A stretch of DNA of 64,000 bases from Phaeacidiphilus oryzae TH49 (GCF_000744815.1 NZ_JQMQ01000005.1:2736055-2800054); one strand, 5' to 3'; positions 32,316-40,752 are shown, counted from the stretch's first letter. The notes: generated by a model not told the origin, from the letters alone. Translations and numbers: made by a program.

Positions 32316-33239
32316 TCACTCGGCGGCGAGCAGCTCCCGCACCGCCCGGGCGACCTGCTCGGGGTGCTCCATCATCGCCACGTGCCCCGATTCGGGGATC
32401 ACCAGCAGCCGGGAGTCCCGGAAGGCCTCCGCCGCCCGGCGCGCCATCCGGTACGCCACCAGCCTGTCCCGCAGCCCGTAGACCAGCAGGACCGGCGCGG
32501 TCACCCGCTCCGCCTGCCGCCACAGCGCCTCGGGACCGCGCTCCGCGTAGGCCCGGACGATCCCGCGGGCCGTGCGCACCAGCACGTCCGAGGCGTAGGG
32601 CAGGGCCATCCGCCGCCGGTACTCCTCGGTGGCCAGGTCGCGCTGGGCGGCCGGCACCGCGGCCGGGTTCCCGTAGCAGAGCCGCAGCAGCTGTTCTGTG
32701 CGCTGCTCAGGGGCGAGCCCGAGGGCCATCCGCTCGAAGATCCGGAGCACCCCCGGCACCGCCATCAATCCGGTCGGGAAGGCGCTGAGCTGCGGCGGGA
32801 CCTCGGGGAGGGCGGGCGAGACCAGGGTCAGGGTGCGCACCAGGTCGGGCCGCAGCGCGGCCACCCGGGTGGCCACCGCCCCGCCCAGCGAGTTGCCGAA
32901 GAGGTGCACCGGGCCGCGCCCGCTCACCTCCAGGTACGAGACGACCGTGCGGGCCAGCGCGCCCACCGAGAGGTCCCCGTCGTCCGGCGGCGCCGACCAG
33001 CCGTAGCCGGGCAGGTCCACCGCCTCGCCGGCCACGGTGCCGGCCAGTTCGGCGGCCAGCCGGTCCCAGTTCTGCGCGGAGCCGCCCAGTCCGTGGACGT
33101 AGAGGGCGGGAGGCAGCCCCTCCCGGTCGACGGGCGAGTCGGCCACCGAGAGCCGGGCCCCGGGGACCTCCACGGTCCGGCGGCCGGCCGGGCCCGTGAT
33201 CCGGGCGGATTCCTCGAAAGCGCGCGCACACTCGGTCAT
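32316..33239 (-). CDS. Alpha/beta hydrolase
   Basis: About 307 residues. YVHGLGGSAQNWDRLAAEL holds the oxyanion HG, HLFGNSLGGAVATRVAALRP the nucleophile elbow (GNSLGG, Ser), DRLVAYRMARRAAE the acid region and ESGHVAMMEHPEQVA the catalytic His. The substrate is not predictable; in M. tuberculosis a lipase-like hydrolase (LipV) is found in the equivalent neighbourhood. ATG 33237-33239 is preferred since the frame further upstream is Arg/Ser-rich. It is divergent from the small acidic protein gene. Confidence 0.85.
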   Translation of the reverse strand: MTECARAFEESARITGPAGRRTVEVPGARLSVADSPVDREGLPPALYVHGLGGSAQNWDRLAAELAGTVAGEAVDLPGYGWSAPPDDGDLSVGALARTVVSYLEVSGRGPVHLFGNSLGGAVATRVAALRPDLVRTLTLVSPALPEVPPQLSAFPTGLMAVPGVLRIFERMALGLAPEQRTEQLLRLCYGNPAAVPAAQRDLATEEYRRRMALPYASDVLVRTARGIVRAYAERGPEALWRQAERVTAPVLLVYGLRDRLVAYRMARRAAEAFRDSRLLVIPESGHVAMMEHPEQVARAVRELLAAE

Positions 33240-33319
33240 GCGAGACGATGTTAGGACGCGGGCGGACGCCCTCGACGGGCGCCGTCCCCCACGCCGATTC
33301 CGGACGTACTGGAGAGGCC

Positions 33320-33568
33320 ATGACAGAGATGCCCGAGCAGGACCGCCCGACCGCCGAGGCCGAGCCGCAGGCCGCCCCGGACAACGCCGAACTGGATATC
33401 GAGGCGCCGGAGGCGGACACCGCCGAGCAGCGGCACGACGTCGCGGAGGACGAGAACGGCGACTCCGCCCTCCCGGACCCCGGGGCCGGCTCTCCCATCG
33501 AGGCCGATCCCTACGACGCCGCAGAACAGCGCCGGGTGGTGCAGATCGACGAGGACGACTACCGCTGA
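33320..33568 (+). CDS. Small acidic hypothetical protein
   Basis: 82 residues from ATG 33320, preceded by GGAGAGG. The sequence MTEMPEQDRPTAEAEPQAAP is strongly acidic and lacks hydrophobic segments; it ends RRVVQIDEDDYR, the only part that looks conserved. Probably intrinsically disordered. Function unknown. It lies between the divergent hydrolase and a TetR regulator. Confidence 0.65.
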   Translation: MTEMPEQDRPTAEAEPQAAPDNAELDIEAPEADTAEQRHDVAEDENGDSALPDPGAGSPIEADPYDAAEQRRVVQIDEDDYR

Positions 33569-33623
33569 CCGGCGGGCGGCGGAGCACCGTCGCCCGTTCC
33601 GTTGGCAGAAGTCCGTTTCGCCC

Positions 33624-33658
33624 GGCGATCCGTTGTGCGGTCCGCACAACGGATCGCC
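33624..33658. promoter_or_regulatory. 35-bp palindrome upstream of tetR (operator or terminator)
   Basis: GGCGATCCGTTGTGCGG and its exact reverse complement flank a single T: 17-bp perfect arms. It lies 56 bases after the acidic-protein stop and 102 before the TetR start. The core CCGTTGTGCGG is less GC-rich than nearby stems and more like an operator than a terminator, though TTTCTCC follows shortly after. Confidence 0.5.
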
Positions 33659-33759
33659 CGGACTTTCTCCTGACGACCTGGCACACACTCGATTACCCAC
33701 AAGTAGGATGGGGCAGCTCGAGAAGCACCAGCCCGCCGAGACCGTGAGTGAGGTACGCC

Positions 33760-34419
33760 GTGACGAGCACCCAGGACACGGACGAGCGCCCACGCCCGGG
33801 GAAGCCCAGCACCGGCCGCCTCCCCAGGAGCGCCCGCCGCGAGCAGCTGCTCGGCGCCGCGCAGGAGGTCTTCGTCGCCCAGGGCTACCACGCCGCCGCG
33901 ATGGACGACATCGCCGAGCGGGCCGGCGTCAGCAAGCCCGTGCTCTACCAGCACTTCCCCGGGAAGCTGGAGCTGTACCTGGCGCTGCTGGACAAGCACT
34001 GCGACGCCCTGGTCGAGTCCGTGCGCGAGGCGCTGACCTCCACCTCCGACAACCGCCAGCGGGTGCGCGCCACCACCGAGGCGTACTTCGCCTACGTAGG
34101 CAGCGACACCGGCGCCTTCCGCCTGGTCTTCGAGTCCGACCTGACCAACGAGGAGGCCGTCCGGGAGCGGGTCGAGCGGGTCACCCACGACACCGCCGCC
34201 CTGGTCAGCAAGGTGATCGCGGAGGACACCGACCTTCCCGAGCAGGAGGCCATGCTGCTGGCCGTCGGGGTCTGCGGACTGTGCCAGGTGACGGCGCGGT
34301 TCTGGCTGGCCCAGGGCCGGGAGATCCCGCAGGAGGAGGCGGTCCGCCTGGTCGCCAGCCTGTCCTGGCGCGGCCTCAAGGGCTTCCCGATGCACGCCGG
34401 CGAGGCCCCGGAGGTCTGA
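33760..34419 (+). CDS. TetR/AcrR-family transcriptional regulator
   Basis: 219 residues from a GTG start. The DNA-binding domain is RREQLLGAAQEVFVAQGYH, then MDDIAERAGVSKPVLYQHFP, the classical TetR helix-turn-helix. The ligand domain (YFAYVGSDTGAFRLVFESDL, later LCQVTARFWLAQG) is like that of the conserved actinobacterial regulator beside DUF3107. GAGG at nine bases upstream supports GTG 33760; a GTG at 33748 is the longer option. The palindrome at 33624-33658 is a candidate operator. Confidence 0.9.
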   Translation: MTSTQDTDERPRPGKPSTGRLPRSARREQLLGAAQEVFVAQGYHAAAMDDIAERAGVSKPVLYQHFPGKLELYLALLDKHCDALVESVREALTSTSDNRQRVRATTEAYFAYVGSDTGAFRLVFESDLTNEEAVRERVERVTHDTAALVSKVIAEDTDLPEQEAMLLAVGVCGLCQVTARFWLAQGREIPQEEAVRLVASLSWRGLKGFPMHAGEAPEV

Positions 34420-34522
34420 CCCCCGGTTAAGGTGGGCGCACTAGCTAAGGTTGGCGGCGTAACAGCCAGCAGCGCGGAGAGCAGGTGCCGCGCGAGGTCA
34501 CGACCCCGGAGGGACGTAAGCC

Positions 34523-34750
34523 GTGGAGGTCAAGATCGGCGTGCAGAACGCGCCTCGAGAGATCGTCATCGAGAGCGCGCAGACTGCCGACGAGGTCCAG
34601 AGCGCCGTCGCGGCCGCCCTGGAGGGGAAGACCGGGCTGCTCGCGCTCGAGGACGAGCACGGCCGGCGCATCCTGGTGCCGTCCGAGCGGCTCGCCTACG
34701 TCGAGATCGGCGAGCAGGCCCAGCGCAAGGTGGGCTTCGGCGCGCTCTGA
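34523..34750 (+). CDS. DUF3107 protein
   Basis: 75 residues, VKIGVQNAPREIVIESAQTA to LAYVEIGEQAQRKVGFGAL, full length for DUF3107, a small alpha/beta protein conserved across actinobacteria (M. tuberculosis Rv3208A/TB9.4). Function unknown. GTG 34523 is supported by GGAGGGA. Upstream, TAAGGTGGGCG and TAAGGTTGGCG form a direct repeat near 34430-34455 that could include a TAAGGT -10 element. A strong terminator follows. Confidence 0.92.
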   Translation: MEVKIGVQNAPREIVIESAQTADEVQSAVAAALEGKTGLLALEDEHGRRILVPSERLAYVEIGEQAQRKVGFGAL

Positions 34751-34787
34751 GCCGAGCGCTCGCTGAGCGCGGTCCGAGCGTGAGGGA

Positions 34788-34840
34788 CGAACGGCGGCGG
34801 CCGGTTCCGGGGTGATCCCGGGGCCGGCCGCCGCCGTTCG
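34788..34840 (+). terminator. Terminator after the DUF3107 gene
   Basis: CGAACGGCGGCGGCCGG pairs perfectly with CCGGCCGCCGCCGTTCG (17 bp), with an inner CCGGG/CCCGG stem. It starts 38 bases after the stop; a weak pyrimidine run follows. Confidence 0.75.
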
Positions 34841-34941
34841 GTTCGCTTCCCGGGCCTTCAGGGACCTCTGGTACCGCATGGGCGGGCCGATGCGCGGGTA
34901 TCGCCTCCAACGAGGTGGCCGCGAGACTGCGAGGAGGTCCG

Positions 34942-35313
34942 ATGATGGTCGGGGTCGAGATCGTCGTCTTCGCCGCGATCGGCCTGGCGGTGGGGTTCGG
35001 GGCCGCGCTGCTCCTCCCGGACCTGTTCACCCAGCCGCGCTCGCTCACCGTGCTGACCGGTCTTGCCTCCGCCCTGCTGCTGGGGTGGATAGGGCACACC
35101 GTGATCGGACGGCATCTCGGCGAGACGGCGCCGCTGAGCGCGATCGGGACGGCCCTGCTGGTGTCGGTGCTGGCCCAGCCGCGGAAGGCAGCGCACCGGG
35201 CGGGGCGGCGGAAGGCGGCGACCCAGTCGCAGCGCCCGCCCAGGGCGCCGCGCCCCGCGCAGGCGCCTGAGCCGCAAGCCCCCGCCGCGCAACGACCCAC
35301 CGCCCGGCTCTGA
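34942..35313 (+). CDS. Small hypothetical membrane protein
   Basis: About 123 residues from ATG 34942, with GAGGAGG upstream. Two or three hydrophobic segments (VEIVVFAAIGLAVGFGAALLL, SLTVLTGLASALLLGWIG, LSAIGTALLVSVLA) are followed by a basic, Pro/Ala/Gln-rich cytosolic tail. The Gly-rich helix pattern recalls GlsB/YeaQ-type transglycosylase-associated proteins, but the match is weak. Function unknown. Confidence 0.68.
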   Translation: MMVGVEIVVFAAIGLAVGFGAALLLPDLFTQPRSLTVLTGLASALLLGWIGHTVIGRHLGETAPLSAIGTALLVSVLAQPRKAAHRAGRRKAATQSQRPPRAPRPAQAPEPQAPAAQRPTARL

Positions 35314-35351
35314 GGGGTTCCTAGGCCCTAGGCCCGAGGCCCGAGGCCTGA

Positions 35352-35369
35352 GGCCTGAGGACTCAGGCC
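35352..35369. terminator. Short hairpin within a 7-bp repeat run
   Basis: GGCCTGAG and CTCAGGCC form an 8-bp stem with a 2-base loop. The surrounding 35320-35385 bases are AGGCCCG/AGGCCTG repeats. It lies between the convergent small membrane protein and ferritin-like genes. Confidence 0.5.
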
Positions 35370-35403
35370 CGGGGCCTGAATCCCGGCGCCCCTAAGGCCG
35401 ATT

Positions 35404-36165
35404 TCAGGAGGCCAGGCCCAGCGCGGCCATCCGCTTGGTGTGCGCCTCGGTGATCCGGTTGAACATCTTGCCGACCTCGACCAGGTCGAAGCCCTGCACC
35501 TCGGCGCCGCCGATCAGCATGTTGGAGAGCGCGTCCCGATCCGCGACCACCCGCTGGGCCTGGCTGAGCGCCTCGCCCATCAGCCGTCGGCCCCACAGCG
35601 CGAGCCGGCCGCCGACCCGCGGATCCTCCTCGATCGCCCGGCGCACCTGGCCCACCGCGAACTCGGCGTGGCCGGTGTCCGCCATCACACCGAGCACCAG
35701 GTCCCGGGTGTCGGAGTCGAGACGGATCGCCACCTCGCGGTAGAAGTCCACCGCGATGGCGTCCCCCACGTACGCCTTGACCAGGCCTTCCAGCCAGTCG
35801 GACGGCGCGGTCATCCGGTGGAAGGAGTCCACCGGGTCGCGGAACGGCTGCATCGCCTCGGACGGCTCGACGCCGATCTCCACCAGCCGGTCGTGGAGGA
35901 TCTGGTAGTGGCCGAACTCGGCGGTGGCCATCCCCGCCAGCGCCGCCTTCTCCTCCAGGCCGGGCGCCAGCTTGGCGTCCTCGGCCAACCGCTCGAAGGC
36001 GCTGAGCTCGCCGTACGCGAGGGCGCCGAGCAGGTCGACCACGGCCTCGCGGTACTGCGCGTCGGCCGAGCAGCGCCCCCAGTCGCCGATCGGCGACTCA
36101 CTCGCCACCTGCTCGGCCCCGGCCCCCTGGCCTTCCGACCGCTCGGAATTCTCGGACTTCTGCAT
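35404..36165 (-). CDS. Ferritin-like fold protein (MiaE-like)
   Basis: 253 residues. Metal-site helices are visible: LGALAYGELSAFERLAEDA, MATAEFGHYQILHDRL (E..H pattern), LVKAYVGDAIAVDFYREVA and MADTGHAEFAVGQV (second E..H-type pair). The family has the ferritin/MiaE carboxylate-bridged di-iron fold; tRNA hydroxylation is known for MiaE, but this actinobacterial branch is not characterised. The N-terminal 30 residues are Ser/Glu-rich. ATG 36163-36165 is used. It is divergent from the DEAD-box helicase gene, as in M. tuberculosis (Rv3210c-Rv3211). Confidence 0.82.
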   Translation of the reverse strand: MQKSENSERSEGQGAGAEQVASESPIGDWGRCSADAQYREAVVDLLGALAYGELSAFERLAEDAKLAPGLEEKAALAGMATAEFGHYQILHDRLVEIGVEPSEAMQPFRDPVDSFHRMTAPSDWLEGLVKAYVGDAIAVDFYREVAIRLDSDTRDLVLGVMADTGHAEFAVGQVRRAIEEDPRVGGRLALWGRRLMGEALSQAQRVVADRDALSNMLIGGAEVQGFDLVEVGKMFNRITEAHTKRMAALGLAS

Positions 36166-36710
36166 GACCCCGAACTCTAGGCCCTGACCGGGACCTACGA
36201 CCCGGTCAGGTCGGGTCCTGGGACAGGTTGTCGTGCGCGTCACGTGTTCGAGCTGGCGCGTGACGGTATGGTGGTAGCGAGGACAGGCGTATGCGCCGGT
36301 CCTCACGTACGCGGATGCCCGGTCGGTAGCACGATCGGCTCCGACCGACCAGAGCTCTCTCCGTCGGAACGGATAGGGCTCGCAGTGGCCGACCCATCGA
36401 GGGACGCCGCAGACCGCAAGTCACGCGGTCCCGCGCCGTACCCGACCAGCCGACAGCTGACCGCCGTCACCGTACGCGGCCCCGCACACCGCGGGGCGAG
36501 ACCGTACCGGCGGAACCCGCCGGACCCGGTTCGCCCGGAGCGGCGGCCCCCGGTGAACGGACCGGGCAGCGGTGGAACGGCCGGGAGGAACAGCGCGGCC
36601 AGCGCGCAACCGCCCCGCCCCGGGCAGCGGCAAGCCCGCCCGGGAGCCGCGGGGAGGCGGCGCCCGGAAGTCCCGCCGGTCGGCCCCGCCCACACGGAAG
36701 AGGCAGCACC
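36166..36710. other. Divergent spacer and long leader upstream of the DEAD-box helicase gene
   Basis: 545 bases without a supported ORF. TATGGT at 36267-36272 is a candidate -10. The inverted repeat GTCACG...CGTGAC (about 36239-36264) sits just upstream. A transcript from there would have a 5' leader of over 400 bases, which is common for cold- or growth-regulated RNA helicase genes; no known riboswitch is recognised. Confidence 0.4.
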
Positions 36711-39113
36711 CTGTCCACCAAGACGTTCCGCGATCTCGGGATCATGCCCGAGACCGCCGAGGCCCTCGAGGCCGTCGGCATCATCCATCCCTTCCCCATC
36801 CAGGAGCTGACCCTGCCGGTCGCGCTCGCCGGGCACGACGTGATCGGGCAGGCCAAGACCGGCACCGGCAAGACCCTCGGCTTCGGGCTGCCGATCCTGG
36901 AGAACGTCGTCGTCCAGGCGGACGTCGACTACGGCCGGTCCTTCCAGGACGAGGTCAGCGACAATCCCCAGGCACTGGTCGTGGTGCCGACCCGCGAGCT
37001 CTGCACCCAGGTCGCCAACGACCTCCAGACCGCCGGCAAGGCCCGCAACGTGCGGGTGCTGTCGATCTACGGCGGCCGCGCCTACGAGCCGCAGATCGAG
37101 GCCCTGCAGAAGGGCGTCGACGTGGTCGTCGGCACCCCCGGCCGGCTCCTCGACCTGGCCCGGCAGAAGAAGCTGGTGCTCAGCGAGGTCGAGACGCTGG
37201 TGCTCGACGAGGCCGACGAGATGCTGGACCTCGGCTTCCTGCCGGACGTCGAGCGGATCGTCGAGCAGCTGCCGTCGGACCGCCAGACGATGCTCTTCTC
37301 GGCCACCATGCCGGGCGAGGTCGTCGGCCTGGCCCGCCGGTACATGAACCAGCCGATGCACATCCGGGCCGCCGACCCGGAGGACAGCGGCGCCACCGTC
37401 CGCTCGGTCTCCCAGCACATCTACCGCGCCCACTCGATGGACAAGGTCGAGATGATCGCCAAGATGCTGCAGGCCGAGGGCCGCGGTCTGGCGATGATCT
37501 TCTGCCGGACCAAGCGGACCACCGCCGCCGTCGCCGAGCAGCTGCAGGACCGCGGGTTCGCGGCCGGCTCCGTCCACGGCGACCTCGGGCAGGGCGCGCG
37601 CGAGCAGGCCCTGCGGGCCTTCCGGAACGGCAAGATCGACGTCCTGGTCTGCACGGACGTCGCGGCGCGCGGCATCGACGTGGAGAACGTCACCCACGTC
37701 GTCAACTTCCAGTGCCCGGACGACGAGAAGACCTACCTCCACCGGATCGGCCGCACCGGTCGCGCCGGCGCCTCCGGCACCGCGGTCACCTTCGTGGACT
37801 GGGACGACGTCCCGCGCTGGGCGCTCATCAACAAGGCGCTCGACCTGGGCTTCCCGGAGCCGGTGGAGACGTACTCGACGTCCCCGCACTTCGCCGAGGA
37901 GCTGAACATCCCGGCGGGCACCAAGGGCGTGCTGCCGCGGGCGGCCCGGACCCGGGCCGGCCTGGAGGCCGAGGAGATCGAGGACCTCGGCGAGCCGGGC
38001 GGCGGGCGCGGCCCGCGCGGGCGGGACGGCCGCGGGCGCGACCGTGACCGTGACCGTGACGGACGCGGTCGGGACGGGCGCGGCCGGGACCGTGACCGCG
38101 GCCCCGGGCGTGACCGGGACCGGGCGCGGGAGGACGAGTCCGGCGAGCGCGAGCGCCGCCAGAAGCGCGACCGGTCGCGCGAGCGGCGGCGGCTGCGCAA
38201 CGGCGTCCCGATCGAGGGCGCTCCGGAGGCCGGGACTCCCGCGCCCTCCGAGGCACCGACCGCCGTGGCGGAGCCGGCCGAGTCGACCGGTTCGGCCGGT
38301 TCGGGGACGCGTGGCAAGCGCGGCCGTAACCGGAAGCGCTCGGGGCAGCACGCGGCGGTCGAGGCCGCCACTGCGGTCGAGCCGCTGAGCCAGGAGCCGG
38401 CGGTGGTCGAGGCCGCGCCCGTCGAGGCGCCGGTCGCGACGGTCGTCGAGGAGAAGCCGAAGCGGACCCGCGCGCGGAAGTCGACCGCGCCGAAGGCCGT
38501 GGCGGACGAGGTCGCGGAGGCCGCCGAGCCGGTCGCCGCCGCTGACGCCGCCGAGGCTGTCGCCGCCGCACCGGCCGAGGTGGCGGTCGCGGAGAAGCCG
38601 AAGCGGGCGCCCAGGGCGCGCAAGACCGCGGCGGCCGCCCCAGCGGACAGCGCCGAGGCGGTGACCGAGGTCGAGGCCGAGGTCAAGGCCGAGGACAAGC
38701 CGAAGCGGACCACCCGGACCCGCAAGGCGGCGCCGGCCAAGGCCGAGGCCGCGCTCGCGGTCGCGACCGAGGCGCCGGCCGAGACCGAGGCCGCCGAGGC
38801 CCCCGTCGCGGAGAAGCCCAAGCGGGCCACCCGTACCCGCAAGGCCGCCGCGGCCAAGGCGAGCACCGCGGAGGCCGCCGAGGCGGTCGAGGCCGCCGGC
38901 GCCGCCGAGGCGAAGGCCGCCGAGGCGAAGCCGAAGCGGGTGCGGAAGACGGCGGCCAAGAAGGCCGTCGCCGCGGTGGACGGCGAGGCCGCCGGGGACG
39001 AGGCTCCGGCGAAGCCGGCCCGTACCCGGGCGCCGCGGAAGCGGGCCGCCTCGGTGCCGGCGCAGGCCGGTGCCGCGGACGAGGGCCGGGTGCCGGCGGG
39101 CGCTGCCGAGTAG
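36711..39113 (+). CDS. RhlE-type DEAD-box RNA helicase with basic repeat tail
   Basis: About 800 residues if started at CTG 36711. Q-motif PFPIQ, Walker A AKTGTGKT, VLDEADEML (about 163-171), SAT in LFSATMPGE, CTDVAARGIDVENV and HRIGRTGRAG are all intact. The conserved aromatic of the Q motif (TFRDLGI) lies upstream of the first ATG (36744) and is only included if translation starts at CTG 36711, which has GGAAGAGG eight bases upstream. After the core come an Arg/Asp/Gly-rich stretch (about 428-495) and six Ala-rich repeats built on KPKR and RKTAA-like units (about 580-785), like a histone-H1 tail. The tail probably binds RNA or DNA. Confidence 0.88.
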   Translation: MSTKTFRDLGIMPETAEALEAVGIIHPFPIQELTLPVALAGHDVIGQAKTGTGKTLGFGLPILENVVVQADVDYGRSFQDEVSDNPQALVVVPTRELCTQVANDLQTAGKARNVRVLSIYGGRAYEPQIEALQKGVDVVVGTPGRLLDLARQKKLVLSEVETLVLDEADEMLDLGFLPDVERIVEQLPSDRQTMLFSATMPGEVVGLARRYMNQPMHIRAADPEDSGATVRSVSQHIYRAHSMDKVEMIAKMLQAEGRGLAMIFCRTKRTTAAVAEQLQDRGFAAGSVHGDLGQGAREQALRAFRNGKIDVLVCTDVAARGIDVENVTHVVNFQCPDDEKTYLHRIGRTGRAGASGTAVTFVDWDDVPRWALINKALDLGFPEPVETYSTSPHFAEELNIPAGTKGVLPRAARTRAGLEAEEIEDLGEPGGGRGPRGRDGRGRDRDRDRDGRGRDGRGRDRDRGPGRDRDRAREDESGERERRQKRDRSRERRRLRNGVPIEGAPEAGTPAPSEAPTAVAEPAESTGSAGSGTRGKRGRNRKRSGQHAAVEAATAVEPLSQEPAVVEAAPVEAPVATVVEEKPKRTRARKSTAPKAVADEVAEAAEPVAAADAAEAVAAAPAEVAVAEKPKRAPRARKTAAAAPADSAEAVTEVEAEVKAEDKPKRTTRTRKAAPAKAEAALAVATEAPAETEAAEAPVAEKPKRATRTRKAAAAKASTAEAAEAVEAAGAAEAKAAEAKPKRVRKTAAKKAVAAVDGEAAGDEAPAKPARTRAPRKRAASVPAQAGAADEGRVPAGAAE

Positions 39114-39136
39114 CCGGCAGGCCGATGCGACGCGTG

Positions 39137-39175
39137 GGGCGTCCCGAAGGTGCGTTGGGCACCATCGGGACGCCC
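39137..39175 (+). terminator. Terminator after the DEAD-box helicase gene
   Basis: GGGCGTCCCGA pairs with TCGGGACGCCC, with an inner GGTGC/GCACC stem and a GTTG loop, starting 24 bases after the stop. Confidence 0.75.
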
Positions 39176-39246
39176 TCGCGATACACGGGGGTAATCAGCG
39201 GCGGCTAGGCTTCCGGCTCGGGGGAGCTTGGAAGGAGCGCGTCGCG

Positions 39247-40134
39247 ATGAGTACTCCGCCGTTCGTGGCCCTGCCGGTCGGGGCGCGCGCGCTGCGTCTG
39301 GCGACCCCGCGCGGCGAGTTCGCCGCACACGAGGCGCTGCCGGCCGGAGCGCCGCAGGGCACCGCTCTCCTGGTGCCCGGATACACGGGCAGCAAGGAGG
39401 ACTTCATCGCGCTCCTCGAACCGCTGCTCCGGGCGGGCTTCCGGGTGGTGGCGTACGACCAGCGCGGGCAGTACCAGACCTCCGGGCCGGAGGACGACGA
39501 ATCGCCTTACGCGCTGGACGAGTTGGCGCTCGACCTGCTGGCCGTGGCAGACGCCGTCGGAGACCGGCCGCATCTGCTGGGGCACTCCTTCGGGGGCTTC
39601 GTGGCCCGGGAGGCCGTGCTGCGGGACGCGCTGCGGTGGAGCTCGCTGACGCTGATGAGCACCGGCCCGGGGCAGATCGCCCCGGCCGAGGTCGAGCGGA
39701 CCCGGATGCTGCTGGACGCGCTGGCCGGAATGGACATGGAGTCCATCTGGCAGGTGATGCAGTCCATGGCGGCCGAGGCCGCGGAAGGTGAACCGCCGCG
39801 ACTGGGTCCGGGCGTGGCGGAGTTCATCCATCGCCGGTGGCTGGCGAACGTGCCGGCCGCGCTGACGGCGATGGGGCGCCGGCTGATGTCGGAGCCGGAC
39901 CGGGTGGACGCGCTGGCCGGGGTGCTCGCGGAGGCGGGCCTGGCGGCGCAGGTGGTCTCCGGGGACACGGACTACGTGTGGCCGGTGTCCGCGCAGGAGG
40001 AGATGGCTGCGCGGCTCGGCGGCGGGTATGTGCGGGTCCAGGGCGCGGGGCACTCGCCCAACGCCGAGCGGCCGGCAGCGACGGCGGCCGCGTTGGGCGG
40101 CTTCTGGGCCAAGGCTTCGGCCACGGCCTCGTAG
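39247..40134 (+). CDS. Alpha/beta hydrolase
   Basis: 295 residues. LLVPGYTGSKEDFIALLEPL carries the oxyanion region, LLGHSFGGFVAREAVLRD the nucleophile elbow GHSFGG, GDTDYVWPVSAQEEMA the acid and VQGAGHSPNAERP the catalytic His. The AYDQRGQYQTSG motif is typical of the family. The substrate is unknown. ATG 39247 follows GGAAGGAG by eight bases. Confidence 0.87.
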   Translation: MSTPPFVALPVGARALRLATPRGEFAAHEALPAGAPQGTALLVPGYTGSKEDFIALLEPLLRAGFRVVAYDQRGQYQTSGPEDDESPYALDELALDLLAVADAVGDRPHLLGHSFGGFVAREAVLRDALRWSSLTLMSTGPGQIAPAEVERTRMLLDALAGMDMESIWQVMQSMAAEAAEGEPPRLGPGVAEFIHRRWLANVPAALTAMGRRLMSEPDRVDALAGVLAEAGLAAQVVSGDTDYVWPVSAQEEMAARLGGGYVRVQGAGHSPNAERPAATAAALGGFWAKASATAS

Positions 40135-40471
40135 CCGTCAGGAAAGCGCCGAAACCGCGAGACAACTTTCATTAGCCAAGATAAAATTTTCCATAGCCGG
40201 GAATCATCCGGCACGTGCGTCACGTTGGACCACATGTGTCGCGGCCGCGAAGCGGCGGCCGCGGATGCTCCGCACTCCGATGCGCCCCTGGCGCGCGCCC
40301 GCTTCGCGACGAGGATCCGTCGGGACCCTTCGGCGTACCCGCCGACCGGCCGACCGGCCGCCGACCGAGGACGTCGCGAACGGCGAGGCTGCGCGGGCGT
40401 GCGGACGCGGAGCTGTGATGCCAGCACCGCCCGTACTTCGTCCTCGTACGAGGTCAGGAAGGGAGAGGCCC
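40135..40471. other. A/T-rich promoter region and leader of the 54-residue protein
   Basis: 337 bases without a gene. The stretch 40160-40200 (CATTAGCCAAGATAAAATTT and neighbours) is among the most A/T-rich in the window; TAAAAT around 40183-40188 is a likely -10. If so, the leader to ATG 40472 is about 280 bases. Confidence 0.45.
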
Positions 40472-40636
40472 ATGCGTTTTGAGATCATGCGTCTCAGCGA
40501 GACCGACGGTTCGGCAACGGATCGCCGGGTCGTGGACGCCGCAGGCGTACGCGAGGCTGTGGACGAAGCAGCGTCCAACGGGGACCGGATCTATATCCGG
40601 CCGCTAGCCGTCCAGGCCCTGAAGGCCGTCGCCTGA
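40472..40636 (+). CDS. Conserved-looking 54-residue protein
   Basis: ATG 40472 has a GGGAGAGG site. MRFEIMRLSETDGSATDRRV leads to AAGVREAVDEAASNGDRIYI and RPLAVQALKAVA. The pattern beta-alpha-beta, with the register VDAAGVREAVDEA, suggests a tiny folded domain. It is seen by recollection beside these neighbours in other streptomycetes, but no function is known. A strong promoter and a very stable terminator frame it, suggesting a well-expressed monocistronic unit. Confidence 0.72.
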   Translation: MRFEIMRLSETDGSATDRRVVDAAGVREAVDEAASNGDRIYIRPLAVQALKAVA

Positions 40637-40704
40637 CGCGACCGTGACGGTCCGCCAGGTGATGCCGCGTCAGTGCGGCGTCTCCGCATGACTCATTCGG
40701 ACCG

Positions 40705-40752
40705 GGCCCGCGGCCGGCGGGAGCACCATGGTGCTCCCGCCGGCCGCGGGCC
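40705..40752 (+). terminator. 48-base perfect palindrome, terminator of the 54-residue gene
   Basis: Two 24-base arms meet with no loop at CCATGG (centre 40728/40729); the arms start GGCCCGCGGCCGGCGGG. TTT follows at once. It lies 68 bases after the stop. The stem is the most stable seen in the window. Confidence 0.75.

Noticed and set aside
36244..36810. 188-codon ORF overlapping the DEAD-box leader
   Set aside because: Composition is Arg/Pro/Ser-rich without motif, and its end overlaps the helicase N-terminus out of frame.
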